A DNA stretch of 64,000 nucleotides, taken from contig NZ_JABDRI010000036.1 in NCBI RefSeq assembly GCF_013041805.1, positions 53,521 through 117,520 of the forward strand. Direction: 5' to 3'. The position numbers and the translations under genes are program-made. This document shows positions 17,259 through 25,943 of this stretch, piece after piece. Position 1 is the first letter of the stretch. The number at the start of each line of letters is the position of its first letter. The notes below the pieces were generated by a model. That model was not told the DNA's origin and ran no database searches. It was given only the letters and a program-made list of their open reading frames with translations. Origin of the DNA: Lutibacter sp. (GTDB lineage Bacteria; Bacteroidota; Bacteroidia; Flavobacteriales; Flavobacteriaceae).

Positions 17259-18197
17259 TTATAATAATCCTCTACCTATTTTACTCAATCTTTTTGAAGC
17301 TGTAAAATCTTTTAATATTTTATCTAAGACTCCATTTATAAAGAAACTACTTTTTTCTGTAGAGTAATCTTTTGATATTTCAATATATTCATTGATAGTT
17401 ACACGTGCTGGAACCGATGGGAATTTTAAAAATTCACAAATTGCCATTTTTATTAAAATCATGTCAATGTCTGCAATTCGGTCCGAATCCCAATTAGGAG
17501 TTTTATCCTTAATATCATCTTCATACTCGGTATGATTTAAAACTACTTTTCGAAACAAGTCTACCACAAAATTTTTGTCATCTATATCCTTGTATAAATT
17601 CCCTAAATGAAATGCTCTGTTAGGTTTTATTTGGTTCAAAGTTTTTACAATCCAAGTATTTACAAAAGGAATATCATCTACCCAACTTATGCTTTTGTCT
17701 TCAAAATAATCAGCTAACTTTTCATTCGGAGCTATAATTTCCTTGAATAAGGCAACAACAAATTCTTTTTCTTCTTGAAATGATGAAGATTCAGCTTTCA
17801 TAAAAGAAATATACAACTCACTTTTTTTAGTTAATTTTAATATTTCATGAACATATTCACTATCTAAATCCCAATAATTTAAACTATTTTTCTCTAAATA
17901 CGTAGATAATGAAACACTCTCACTTAACAGTTTAAATATCTCAATATCAATAAATTTACTATTAGGTTTTAGCTCTTCAGCAGTTGCTAAATGTTTTTTT
18001 TGAGAAATTTCAATTTGCTTCTTTTCTAAATTTCTAACTTCAACAAGTAAACGAAGAACTAATGCATATAAATCATACAATTTATCAATACTTGCATATA
18101 GAAATTTCTCTTCTTTATCTAGGTTATCACTTTTAGATTGTAGCAATGCATACACAGACTGCATTACTTTAACTCTAATATGTCTTCTATTAATCAT
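17259..18197 (-). CDS. nusB: Transcription antitermination factor NusB (long form)
   Basis: A 312-residue NusB. The C-terminal 150 residues carry the RNA-binding NusB fold, with SDRIADIDMILIKMAICEF, PSVPARVTINEYIEISK and FINGVLDKI. The N-terminus begins MINRRHIRVKVMQSVYAL, the normal NusB start, but about 150 helical residues are inserted in the middle compared with E. coli NusB (139 residues). This long form is usual in Bacteroidetes. NusB with NusE (S10) binds boxA for rRNA antitermination. It is the first gene of its operon. Confidence 0.92.
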   Translation of the reverse strand: MINRRHIRVKVMQSVYALLQSKSDNLDKEEKFLYASIDKLYDLYALVLRLLVEVRNLEKKQIEISQKKHLATAEELKPNSKFIDIEIFKLLSESVSLSTYLEKNSLNYWDLDSEYVHEILKLTKKSELYISFMKAESSSFQEEKEFVVALFKEIIAPNEKLADYFEDKSISWVDDIPFVNTWIVKTLNQIKPNRAFHLGNLYKDIDDKNFVVDLFRKVVLNHTEYEDDIKDKTPNWDSDRIADIDMILIKMAICEFLKFPSVPARVTINEYIEISKDYSTEKSSFFINGVLDKILKDFTASKRLSKIGRGLL

Positions 18198-18235
18198 TTA
18201 AAGAACTTTGAACTAATTTTGTAATTTTAACTGTG

Positions 18236-18243
18236 CAAAAATA
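18236..18243 (-). promoter_or_regulatory. -7 box of the nusB operon
   Basis: TATTTTTG on the minus strand, an exact TAnnTTTG match, ends 38 nt before the nusB ATG. Confidence 0.55.
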
Positions 18244-18371
18244 CTACTATTTTTGAAACTAAATACTCTTTTTTAATTTTTAAACAAAGTTAATTCTATC
18301 TTAAAATATTACGATTAAATTTTTAAAGATGTATATTCGTGTTTTTAAAATATGAGTGCCTAAACTTCTTT

Positions 18372-20126
18372 ATGAAAGCATTACAATACTTAAATAAATA
18401 TTTCTTAAAATACAAATATCGACTTATTATAGGGTTGATAATAACAGTTTTATCAAAGGTTTTAATATTACAAATTCCTCAACTAGTGAAGGAATCAGTA
18501 AATATAGCAGAAGATTATAAAAATGGATTAGTTTCAGATATCGCCGATGTAAAGTCTGAACTTCTAATGAACATTCTTCTTATCATTGGAGTTGCCTTAC
18601 TTTCAGGTTTTTTTACTTTTTTAATGAGACAAACAATTATTGTAATGTCGAGGTTAATTGAATTTGATTTAAAAAATGAAATTTATCAACAGTACCAAAG
18701 ATTATCTTTAAATTTTTACAAGAAAAATAAAACAGGAGATTTAATGAACCGTATTAGTGAGGATGTTAGCAAAGTACGTATGTATTTTGGTCCTGCTATT
18801 ATGTATACAATGAATATGTTAGTACTTTTTGTTGTTGCCATTATAAAAATGTATAATATTGATACGGTGTTAACAATGTACACCTTGCTTCCACTGCCAT
18901 TTTTATCTGCTTCCATTTATTTTTTAAGTAAAATAATAAATAAGCGAAGTACCATTGTTCAACAATATTTGTCAAAATTAACTGCACAAGCACAAGAAAC
19001 TTTTTCTGGAATAAGTATTTTAAAATCATACGGAATTGAAGAAAAAGTGATGACTGAATTTAATAACTTAACAAACACAACAAAAGAGAAAAATATTGAC
19101 TTATTTAAAGCTAATGCATTGTTTTTTCCTTTAATGATTTTATTAATTGGTTTAAGTAATATTTTGGTAATATATGTTGGTGGTTTACGTTACATTGGAG
19201 GTTTTATAACTTTAGGTGTTGTTGCTCAATTTATTATGTATGTAAATATGCTAACTTGGCCGGTGGCAGTAGTTGGATGGGTTACTTCTATGGTGCAACA
19301 AGCCGAAGCATCTCAAAAACGTATCAATGAGTTTTTAAAACACCAACCCGAAATTAAAAATAATAATTTAAGTTCTTCTAAAATTGAAGGTAGCATTGAG
19401 TTTAAAAATGTATCATTTACTTATGATGATACAAATATTACAGCCTTAAAAAACCTAAGCTTTAAACTAGAAAAAGGAAAAACTCTTGCTATTTTAGGGA
19501 ATACTGGTTCAGGAAAATCAACAATTATTAATTTAATTGCCCGTCTATATGATATTGATTCTGGAAAACTAATGATAGATAATACCCCAATTGAGCAACT
19601 TAATTTAGATACACTTCGTCAAAGTATAGGATTTGTTCCTCAAGAAGCCTTCTTATTTTCAGATACAATAAAAAATAATATAAAATTTGGAGATGAAAAC
19701 GCATCAAATAGCACTATAGAAAAAGCGGCGAAAGATGCATACATTCATCACAATATTATTGATTTCAATGAGGGGTACGAAACTTTTGTTGGCGAAAGAG
19801 GAGTTACTCTTTCAGGTGGACAAAAACAGCGTGTTTCTATTGCTAGAGCTATTATTAAAGAACCTAAAATTTTAATTTTTGATGATTGCCTATCGGCTGT
19901 AGATACAGAAACGGAAGAAATAATTCTTAATAACTTGTATGAAATAAGTAAAAACAAAACAACTATTATTGTAAGTCATAGAATCTCTTCAATTAAAAAT
20001 GCTGATACTGTTATAGTTTTAGAAAATGGTGAAATAATTCAACAAGGCACACACAGTGAACTTGTGAATATTGAAGGTTATTATAAAGAATTATTTGAAC
20101 AACAACTTTTAGAAAAAGAAATTTAA
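18372..20126 (+). CDS. ABC exporter half (membrane domain plus ATPase) with degenerate Walker B
   Basis: A 584-residue type I exporter half: six membrane helices in residues 15-310, then an ATPase domain with Walker A GNTGSGKST (about 376-384), signature LSGGQKQR (480-487), Walker B LIFDDCLSAVD and switch His in VSHR. The residue after Walker B, normally the catalytic Glu, is Asp505. That DDC form is typical of the degenerate half of heterodimeric exporters such as MdlA/YheI or TM287, yet no partner half is adjacent. I chose the ATG at 18372 (MKALQYLNKYF); the upstream in-frame GTG at 18339 would overlap a promoter-like TATATTCG. Confidence 0.9.
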   Translation: MKALQYLNKYFLKYKYRLIIGLIITVLSKVLILQIPQLVKESVNIAEDYKNGLVSDIADVKSELLMNILLIIGVALLSGFFTFLMRQTIIVMSRLIEFDLKNEIYQQYQRLSLNFYKKNKTGDLMNRISEDVSKVRMYFGPAIMYTMNMLVLFVVAIIKMYNIDTVLTMYTLLPLPFLSASIYFLSKIINKRSTIVQQYLSKLTAQAQETFSGISILKSYGIEEKVMTEFNNLTNTTKEKNIDLFKANALFFPLMILLIGLSNILVIYVGGLRYIGGFITLGVVAQFIMYVNMLTWPVAVVGWVTSMVQQAEASQKRINEFLKHQPEIKNNNLSSSKIEGSIEFKNVSFTYDDTNITALKNLSFKLEKGKTLAILGNTGSGKSTIINLIARLYDIDSGKLMIDNTPIEQLNLDTLRQSIGFVPQEAFLFSDTIKNNIKFGDENASNSTIEKAAKDAYIHHNIIDFNEGYETFVGERGVTLSGGQKQRVSIARAIIKEPKILIFDDCLSAVDTETEEIILNNLYEISKNKTTIIVSHRISSIKNADTVIVLENGEIIQQGTHSELVNIEGYYKELFEQQLLEKEI

Positions 20127-20154
20127 AAATAGTGAAATAAGTCAAATATTTTTA

Positions 20155-20162
20155 TAGATTTG
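20155..20162 (+). promoter_or_regulatory. -7 box of the DUF3276 gene
   Basis: TAGATTTG matches TAnnTTTG, 28 nt after the exporter stop and 45 nt before the chosen ATG at 20208. It supports that start over the upstream in-frame codon at 20160, which lies inside the box. Confidence 0.55.
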
Positions 20163-20207
20163 TGTAGAAATCTAATTAAAGGATTAATTAAAAATAGAGA
20201 GTTAATT

Positions 20208-20582
20208 ATGGATAAAGAACATTTAGAGCAAGAGGAAATATTCTCACAGGTTCTGAGAGCAGGAAGAAGAACTTACTTTTTTGATGTAAGAGCTACAAAA
20301 GCAGATGATTATTATTTAACAGTAACTGAAAGTAAAAAATTCACACATGATGATGGATCTTTCCACTACAAAAAACACAAAATTTATTTATACAAAGAAG
20401 ATTTTGCTGAGTTTAATGAGATGCTAAAAGCAGCAACTGATTATATTTTGGAAGAAAAAGGTGAAGAGGTTATATCTGAGCGTCACCAAAAAGATTTTAA
20501 AAAACCTTCTGAGATGAATGAAACGACCGAGGAAACTAAAAGTACAGATAGCTTTACTGATGTAAATTTTGAAGATATTTAA
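20208..20582 (+). CDS. PUR-alpha-like DNA/RNA-binding protein (DUF3276)
   Basis: A 124-residue small protein of the DUF3276 family, which adopts the PUR-alpha whirly-like fold that binds single-stranded nucleic acid. Core motifs are EEIFSQVLRAGRRTYFFDVR, DDYYLTVTESKK and KHKIYLYKEDFAEF. The tail from about residue 88 is acidic and probably disordered. A -7 box lies 45 nt upstream. Transcription ends at a strong bidirectional terminator shared with sucC. A role in RNA or nucleoid handling is suggested by the fold only. Confidence 0.85.
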   Translation: MDKEHLEQEEIFSQVLRAGRRTYFFDVRATKADDYYLTVTESKKFTHDDGSFHYKKHKIYLYKEDFAEFNEMLKAATDYILEEKGEEVISERHQKDFKKPSEMNETTEETKSTDSFTDVNFEDI

Positions 20583-20602
20583 TAATATCAAGTTTTAAAA
20601 AT

Positions 20603-20628
20603 AAAAAACCGGCTAATGCCGGTTTTTT
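20603..20628. terminator. Bidirectional terminator between DUF3276 and sucC
   Basis: A6-CCGGC, loop TAAT, GCCGG-T6 form an 11-bp stem with A and T tracts on both sides. It lies between the convergent DUF3276 and sucC genes and serves both. Confidence 0.9.
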
Positions 20629-20651
20629 ATTTTTATTAAGTTACCTATTAA

Positions 20652-21845
20652 TTATGCTAAAACTTCTTTTACTTTATCAGCTGCTTCTTGAAATTCAATT
20701 GCAGAGATAACATCTAATCCACTAGCATCAATCAATTCTTTAGCTTCAACAGCATTTGTACCTTGTAAACGAACAATAATTGGTACTTTTATAGCATCAC
20801 CCATATTCACAAAGGCATCAATAATTCCCTGCGCTACTCTATCACAACGAACAATCCCTCCAAAAATATTTACCAAAATTGCCTTCACATTAGGATCTTT
20901 TAAAATAATTCTAAAAGCAGTTTCAACACGCTTAGCATCAGCAGTACCACCAACATCTAAAAAGTTAGCAGGCTCACCTCCAGATTGCTTAATTAAATCC
21001 ATGGTACTCATTGCTAAACCAGCTCCGTTTACCATACACCCAACATTCCCATCTAAATCAACATAATTTAAACCAGCTGCATTAGCTTCAACTTCAATGT
21101 CATTTTCTTCACGTAAATCACGTAATTCTGCTAAATCTTTATGACGGTATAATGCATTATCATCAATAGTCACTTTAGAATCAACAGCTAATATTTTATC
21201 ATCAGATGTTTTCAAAACTGGATTAATTTCAAACAAAGAAGCATCAGATTTTACAAAAGCAGTATATAAAGACGATACAAATTTTATCATTTCTTTAAGT
21301 GCTAAACCAGACAAACCTAGGTTGAAAGCCACTTTACGTGCTTGAAAAGGTTGTAAACCAATTAATGGATCAATTTCTTCTGTAAAAATTAAATGCGGTG
21401 TTTTATCAGCTACTGTTTCAATATCCATACCTCCTTCGGTAGAATACATAATCATATTTTTGCCTGTAGCTCTGTTTAATAAAACAGACATATAATATTC
21501 TTCTGGCTCATTATCACCTGGATAATAAACATCTTCAGCAACTAAAACTTGATGTACTTTCTTACCTTCTGCAGAAGTTTGAGGTGTTTTAAGCATCATT
21601 CCAATAATGCTTTCGGAGATTGACTCTACTTCAGCCAAGCTTTTTGCTAGTTTAACTCCTCCTCCTTTTCCACGTCCACCTGCGTGAATTTGTGCTTTAA
21701 CAACCCACCAACCTGTACCGGTTTCAGTAGCTAATTGCTTTGCAGCTTCCACTGCTTTTTTATGATTGTCTGCAACAATTCCACGTTGTATTCTAACGCC
21801 AAAACTGTTTAACAATTCTTTTCCTTGATATTCGTGTAAATTCAT
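20652..21845 (-). CDS. sucC: Succinyl-CoA synthetase subunit beta
   Basis: Beta subunit of the TCA-cycle enzyme that couples succinyl-CoA cleavage to nucleotide triphosphate formation. The 397-residue protein starts MNLHEYQGKELLNSFGV and shows the ATP-grasp segment VKAQIHAGGRGKGGGVKLAK, EINPVL and DSKV metal ligands, GCMVNGAGLAMSTMDLI and the NIFGGIVRCD C-terminal block. Length is normal. The partner sucD is not adjacent, so the two genes are split in this genome. An exact -7 box is 28 nt upstream. Confidence 0.97.
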   Translation of the reverse strand: MNLHEYQGKELLNSFGVRIQRGIVADNHKKAVEAAKQLATETGTGWWVVKAQIHAGGRGKGGGVKLAKSLAEVESISESIIGMMLKTPQTSAEGKKVHQVLVAEDVYYPGDNEPEEYYMSVLLNRATGKNMIMYSTEGGMDIETVADKTPHLIFTEEIDPLIGLQPFQARKVAFNLGLSGLALKEMIKFVSSLYTAFVKSDASLFEINPVLKTSDDKILAVDSKVTIDDNALYRHKDLAELRDLREENDIEVEANAAGLNYVDLDGNVGCMVNGAGLAMSTMDLIKQSGGEPANFLDVGGTADAKRVETAFRIILKDPNVKAILVNIFGGIVRCDRVAQGIIDAFVNMGDAIKVPIIVRLQGTNAVEAKELIDASGLDVISAIEFQEAADKVKEVLA

Positions 21846-21873
21846 TAGAAATAACGGTTTTATTAAATATCCA

Positions 21874-21881
21874 CAAATGTA
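21874..21881 (-). promoter_or_regulatory. -7 box of sucC
   Basis: TACATTTG on the minus strand, an exact TAnnTTTG match, ends 28 nt before the sucC ATG. Confidence 0.6.
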
Positions 21882-22035
21882 ATAATCATTAATTAAATAT
21901 GTATTTGATTTTATAAAAAGTTTTACACTAAGTCACATTGTTTTTTTTTAGCAGTATTTATTAACATTTATTTAAGAATATTTTTTTAAGCTATACCTAG
22001 TTAAACTTGTACTTTTATGCGCTAGAATATCCCAT

Positions 22036-24444
22036 ATGAAAAAAAAGTTTTTTATAATTTTTCTACTTATATTCTTACAAACACATGCTCAAATAGTTAA
22101 AAAATCTGTAAAAGCATCTCGCATTGACAAAAGACCAACTATCGACGGTATTTTAGATGAAAACTTTTGGCAAAATGCAGCTATTGCAAATGATTTTGTA
22201 ATGCTAGAGCCTGGTGATGGAGACCATGAAAGAGAAAATTATAAAACTATAGTTAAAGTAGCATATGACGATGATGCAATTTACATTGGGGCCATTCTCT
22301 ATGATCCAAACCCTAAAGAAATTCCAATGCAATTTAGTAATAGAGATCAAATAGGAAATGTTGACTTTTTTTTAGTGGCAATAAATCCGAATAATGATGG
22401 TCAAAATGATACCATGTTTATTGTTTCTAGTACAGGAGCTCAAGCTGATGCAAAAACAACCAATGGAGATCAAGATTTTAGTTGGAATTCGGTATGGAAA
22501 AGTGCAGCAAAAGTTAATGAAGACAGCTGGAGTGTTGAGATAAAACTACCATATAATGTATTAAGATTCTCGAATGCTAACAATGAGCCTTGGGGAATTA
22601 ATTTTAGCCGAAAAATTCTTAATTTGAATGAAGAGTATTCTTGGAATTATATTGATAGAAAAATAGGATTATTTTCTCAATATGCCGGGCTACTTACAAA
22701 TATTATTAATATTTCACCCCCAGTTCGTTTAAACTTTTTCCCATATGCTTCCTCTACCTATACAACATTTGAAGAAGATTCAGAATTTAATAAAAGTTTA
22801 GGAATGGATTTAAAATATGGAATTAGTGAAAGCTTTACACTCGACGCTACTTTAATTCCAGATTTTGGACAAGCTGCATTTGATAATCAGGTACTAAATC
22901 TAGGACCCTTTGAACAACGATACTCAGAGCAACGCGCATTTTTTACTGAAGGAACAGAACTTTTTGAAAAAGGAAATTTATTTTATTCAAGACGTGTGGG
23001 TAATACAGCTGTCGGTTATGATGACGTTGAAGAAAACCTGCTTGACAATGAAGAAATTGTAAATAATCCTTCAAAAGTGAATATGTTAAATGCGTTGAAG
23101 CTTTCTGGTAGAACTAACAAAGGTTTAGGTATTGGAGTTTTTAATGCAATTACTGAAAAAACGAGTGCAACTATTAAAAATATTGAAACTAATGAACTAA
23201 GAACAGAAGTTACAGAACCACTAGCGAATTATAGTGTTTTAGTGGTTGATCAACAATTTAATAAAAGTTCATCGGTTACTTTTGTAAATACCAACGTAAC
23301 TAGAAATGGAAGCCCAAGAGATGCCAACGTTTCTGCATTCATTTTTGATGTCTTTGATAAAAAGAATGAATATAATTTATCTGGAAATTATAAATTAAGT
23401 AACGTTTATGAAAATGGTGAAAATACTTCAGGATATTCAACTTTCTTAAAATTTGCAAAAACCTTTGGTAATTTTCAATATGATTTTGGCTACTCTGCTA
23501 TTAATAATAGCTATGACATTCGAGATTTAGGTTTCTTAGGTCGTACAAATTTTTCGAATTATTTTGGAGAATTTTCTTATAGAATTTTTGAACCTTACAA
23601 AAATTTTAATTCTATTAGGTTCACCTTTGAATGGTTTTTAGCTTATCAAAATAAGCCTTATGCATATTCAAGAAATAACTTTGAATTCAATGCTCGTTTT
23701 ACGACAGTTAATAGATTTGCATTTGGAGCAAGAATCGAATCAAATATTGGAGCGCAAAAAGATTTTGATGAACCTCGTTTAGAAAATCGATACTTTAAAG
23801 AAAATGCCAGAATGAATTCAAACATATGGCTTTCCACAGATTATAGAAATAAATTTGCTTTAGATTTGCGATTCTATTATTTAACTAGATATAATGACAA
23901 TAATAAGTTTTATGGATTTCTCTTTTCTCCAAGATACCGATTTTCTGATAAATTTCAAATGGTTTACAGATTTGAATCTAGAAATTATGAGAATGACAAA
24001 GGATATATAACCGATTTAGAGGACGGGAGAATTATTTTTGGAAATAGGAATTATAAAGCAATTACAAATAGCTTATCAAGTCAATTAAGCTTTAGTACAA
24101 AATCTTCTTTGGCGCTTTCATTCAGGCACTATTGGTCACCAGTGACCTACGATCCTACTTTTTTTGAATTAAATACTGATGGAACTTTGTCAAATAGTAC
24201 TTATAATGAAATTCATGATGTAAATTATAATGTTTGGAATTTAGATTTAAATTACACCTGGGAATTTGCACCTGGAAGTCAACTCATTGCTTTGTATAGA
24301 AACTCTATTTTTAATGAAGATACACAATCAAGTCTCAGTTTTACAGATAATTTAAACAACCTATTCCAAGAGCCTGTTTCAACTACTTTTTCAATAAAAA
24401 TGATTTACTTTTTAGATTATAACAAACTTAAAACTTGGTTGTAA
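22036..24444 (+). CDS. DUF5916 outer-membrane protein with CBM9-like N-terminus
   Basis: An 802-residue exported protein: signal peptide of about 19 residues (MKKKFFIIFLLIFLQTHAQ), then a CBM9-like/DOMON-type beta-sandwich (about 30-220; RPTIDGILDENFW, DDAIYIGAILYDPNP) and a long DUF5916 domain rich in alternating aromatic residues (TLIPDFGQAAFDNQ, EQRAFFTEG), expected to form an outer-membrane beta-barrel. The family is abundant in Bacteroidetes and its substrate is unknown. lolD follows 41 nt downstream, but the two are not obviously related. Confidence 0.88.
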   Translation: MKKKFFIIFLLIFLQTHAQIVKKSVKASRIDKRPTIDGILDENFWQNAAIANDFVMLEPGDGDHERENYKTIVKVAYDDDAIYIGAILYDPNPKEIPMQFSNRDQIGNVDFFLVAINPNNDGQNDTMFIVSSTGAQADAKTTNGDQDFSWNSVWKSAAKVNEDSWSVEIKLPYNVLRFSNANNEPWGINFSRKILNLNEEYSWNYIDRKIGLFSQYAGLLTNIINISPPVRLNFFPYASSTYTTFEEDSEFNKSLGMDLKYGISESFTLDATLIPDFGQAAFDNQVLNLGPFEQRYSEQRAFFTEGTELFEKGNLFYSRRVGNTAVGYDDVEENLLDNEEIVNNPSKVNMLNALKLSGRTNKGLGIGVFNAITEKTSATIKNIETNELRTEVTEPLANYSVLVVDQQFNKSSSVTFVNTNVTRNGSPRDANVSAFIFDVFDKKNEYNLSGNYKLSNVYENGENTSGYSTFLKFAKTFGNFQYDFGYSAINNSYDIRDLGFLGRTNFSNYFGEFSYRIFEPYKNFNSIRFTFEWFLAYQNKPYAYSRNNFEFNARFTTVNRFAFGARIESNIGAQKDFDEPRLENRYFKENARMNSNIWLSTDYRNKFALDLRFYYLTRYNDNNKFYGFLFSPRYRFSDKFQMVYRFESRNYENDKGYITDLEDGRIIFGNRNYKAITNSLSSQLSFSTKSSLALSFRHYWSPVTYDPTFFELNTDGTLSNSTYNEIHDVNYNVWNLDLNYTWEFAPGSQLIALYRNSIFNEDTQSSLSFTDNLNNLFQEPVSTTFSIKMIYFLDYNKLKTWL

Positions 24445-24485
24445 TTCTAATTTAATTGTTTAATTTCACACTATTATTTTATACA

Positions 24486-25148
24486 ATGATAGAAGCAAAA
24501 AATATTCATAAATTTTACGGAGAGTTAGAAGTACTAAAAGGTGTTAACTTAACTATTAAAAAAGGAGAAATAGTTGCCGTTGTAGGTCCGTCTGGAGCAG
24601 GTAAAACAACACTCCTTCAAATTTTAGGAACGCTAGATAAACCCGCAACTGAAAAAAACACAAGTCTTTTCATTAATAATACAGATTTACTCAAATTAAA
24701 GGATAAAGCATTATCTAATTTTAGAAATCAACATATAGGCTTCATTTTTCAATTTCATCAATTATTACCTGAATTTACAGCATTGGAAAATGTTTGTATT
24801 CCTGCATTTATTGGAAATACTTCAAAAAAAGAAGCCGAAAAAAAAGCAAAAGAACTACTTGACTTTTTAGGCCTTTCTGAAAGAATACATCACAAACCAA
24901 ACGAACTTTCTGGTGGAGAACAACAAAGAGTAGCCGTTGCTAGATCACTAATTAACAATCCTGATGTTATTTTCGCTGATGAACCAAGCGGAAATCTCGA
25001 CACAACTTCAGCTAAAAATTTACATGAATTGTTTTTTACACTAAGAGAAACATTTAATCAAACATTTGTTATTGTAACCCACAATGAAGAATTGGCTGCC
25101 ATGGCAGATCGAAAATTAGAAATGAAAGATGGTAAAATAATTAATTAA
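24486..25148 (+). CDS. lolD: Lipoprotein-release ABC transporter ATP-binding protein LolD
   Basis: A 220-residue ATPase of the LolD/MacB group that powers release of lipoproteins from the inner membrane. It has Walker [10 protein letters not shown], the LolD-typical [18 protein letters not shown], signature [15 protein letters not shown], Walker [13 protein letters not shown] and switch His in VTHNEE. I chose the ATG at 24486 ([16 protein letters not shown]); an in-frame codon at 24456 would add ten hydrophobic residues that are unusual for the family. LolC/E is not adjacent. mtnN follows 5 nt later. Confidence 0.9.
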   Translation: MIEAKNIHKFYGELEVLKGVNLTIKKGEIVAVVGPSGAGKTTLLQILGTLDKPATEKNTSLFINNTDLLKLKDKALSNFRNQHIGFIFQFHQLLPEFTALENVCIPAFIGNTSKKEAEKKAKELLDFLGLSERIHHKPNELSGGEQQRVAVARSLINNPDVIFADEPSGNLDTTSAKNLHELFFTLRETFNQTFVIVTHNEELAAMADRKLEMKDGKIIN

Positions 25149-25153
25149 ATACT

Positions 25154-25888
25154 ATGATTGGAATTATTAGTGCCATGCAAGAGGAAATTCAAGCATTACT
25201 GCTTGAACTTCAACATGTTTCAACAACTGAGAAAGGAATGCGAACCTATTATAAGGGTACGTTATATAACAAAGAAGTTATTTTAGTATTTTCCCGATGG
25301 GGAAAGGTGGCGTCTTCAGTAACGACCGCACAGTTAATTAACGATTTTAATATAAGCGAAATACTATTTACAGGTGTTGCTGGTGGTATTCAACCTGAAT
25401 TAAATATAGGTGATATTGTTATAGGAAAAAATTTATATCAACACGACTTAAATGCAAGTCCGTTTTATGAAAAATTAGAAATCCCAATTCTTAAAAAAAA
25501 ATATTTAGGAACCAATAATGCTCCAAAACTTATCCAAGCTACAGAACAATTTTTAAAAGATTATAACGAATTTATTTTAAAATCAGATGCTGACCTTTTT
25601 GAAATTACCAAACCAAAAGTATGGTTTGGAGATATTGCAAGCGGTGATCAGTTTATTTCAAGTCTTAAAAAAATCAAAAAACTAAATAAATTAATTCCAA
25701 CGGCTGCTTGTGTAGAAATGGAAGGTGCTGCAGTTGCGCAAGTTTGTTATGAATATAACATTCCTTTTTCAATAATTCGAGTGATTTCAGACAAAGCAAA
25801 TGATAATGCTCATATTGATTTTCCAAAATTTGCAAATGCAATTGCTAGTAATTATGCACTAGGTATTCTTAAAAATTATTTTGGATAA
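25154..25888 (+). CDS. mtnN: 5'-methylthioadenosine/S-adenosylhomocysteine nucleosidase
   Basis: Cleaves the glycosidic bond of MTA and SAH, recycling by-products of SAM-dependent reactions. The 244-residue protein begins IGIISAMQEEIQALL, with the phosphorylase-like GVAGGIQPELNIGDIVIG, GDQFISS and the catalytic VEMEGAAVAQVCYEYNIPF, followed by RVISDKAND with the catalytic Asp. Length is slightly longer than the 230-residue norm. It lies 5 nt after lolD and probably shares its transcript. Confidence 0.9.
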   Translation: MIGIISAMQEEIQALLLELQHVSTTEKGMRTYYKGTLYNKEVILVFSRWGKVASSVTTAQLINDFNISEILFTGVAGGIQPELNIGDIVIGKNLYQHDLNASPFYEKLEIPILKKKYLGTNNAPKLIQATEQFLKDYNEFILKSDADLFEITKPKVWFGDIASGDQFISSLKKIKKLNKLIPTAACVEMEGAAVAQVCYEYNIPFSIIRVISDKANDNAHIDFPKFANAIASNYALGILKNYFG

Positions 25889-25917
25889 AACAATGTAATT
25901 TGTTTTGCTAATTTAAT

Positions 25918-25925
25918 TATCTTTG
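25918..25925 (+). promoter_or_regulatory. -7 box of the BatA-like gene
   Basis: TATCTTTG matches TAnnTTTG and ends 18 nt before the ATG at 25944. A TTTG lies 15 nt further upstream, short of the usual -33 spacing. Confidence 0.55.
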
Positions 25926-25943
25926 AAAAACCCATTTTGAACA

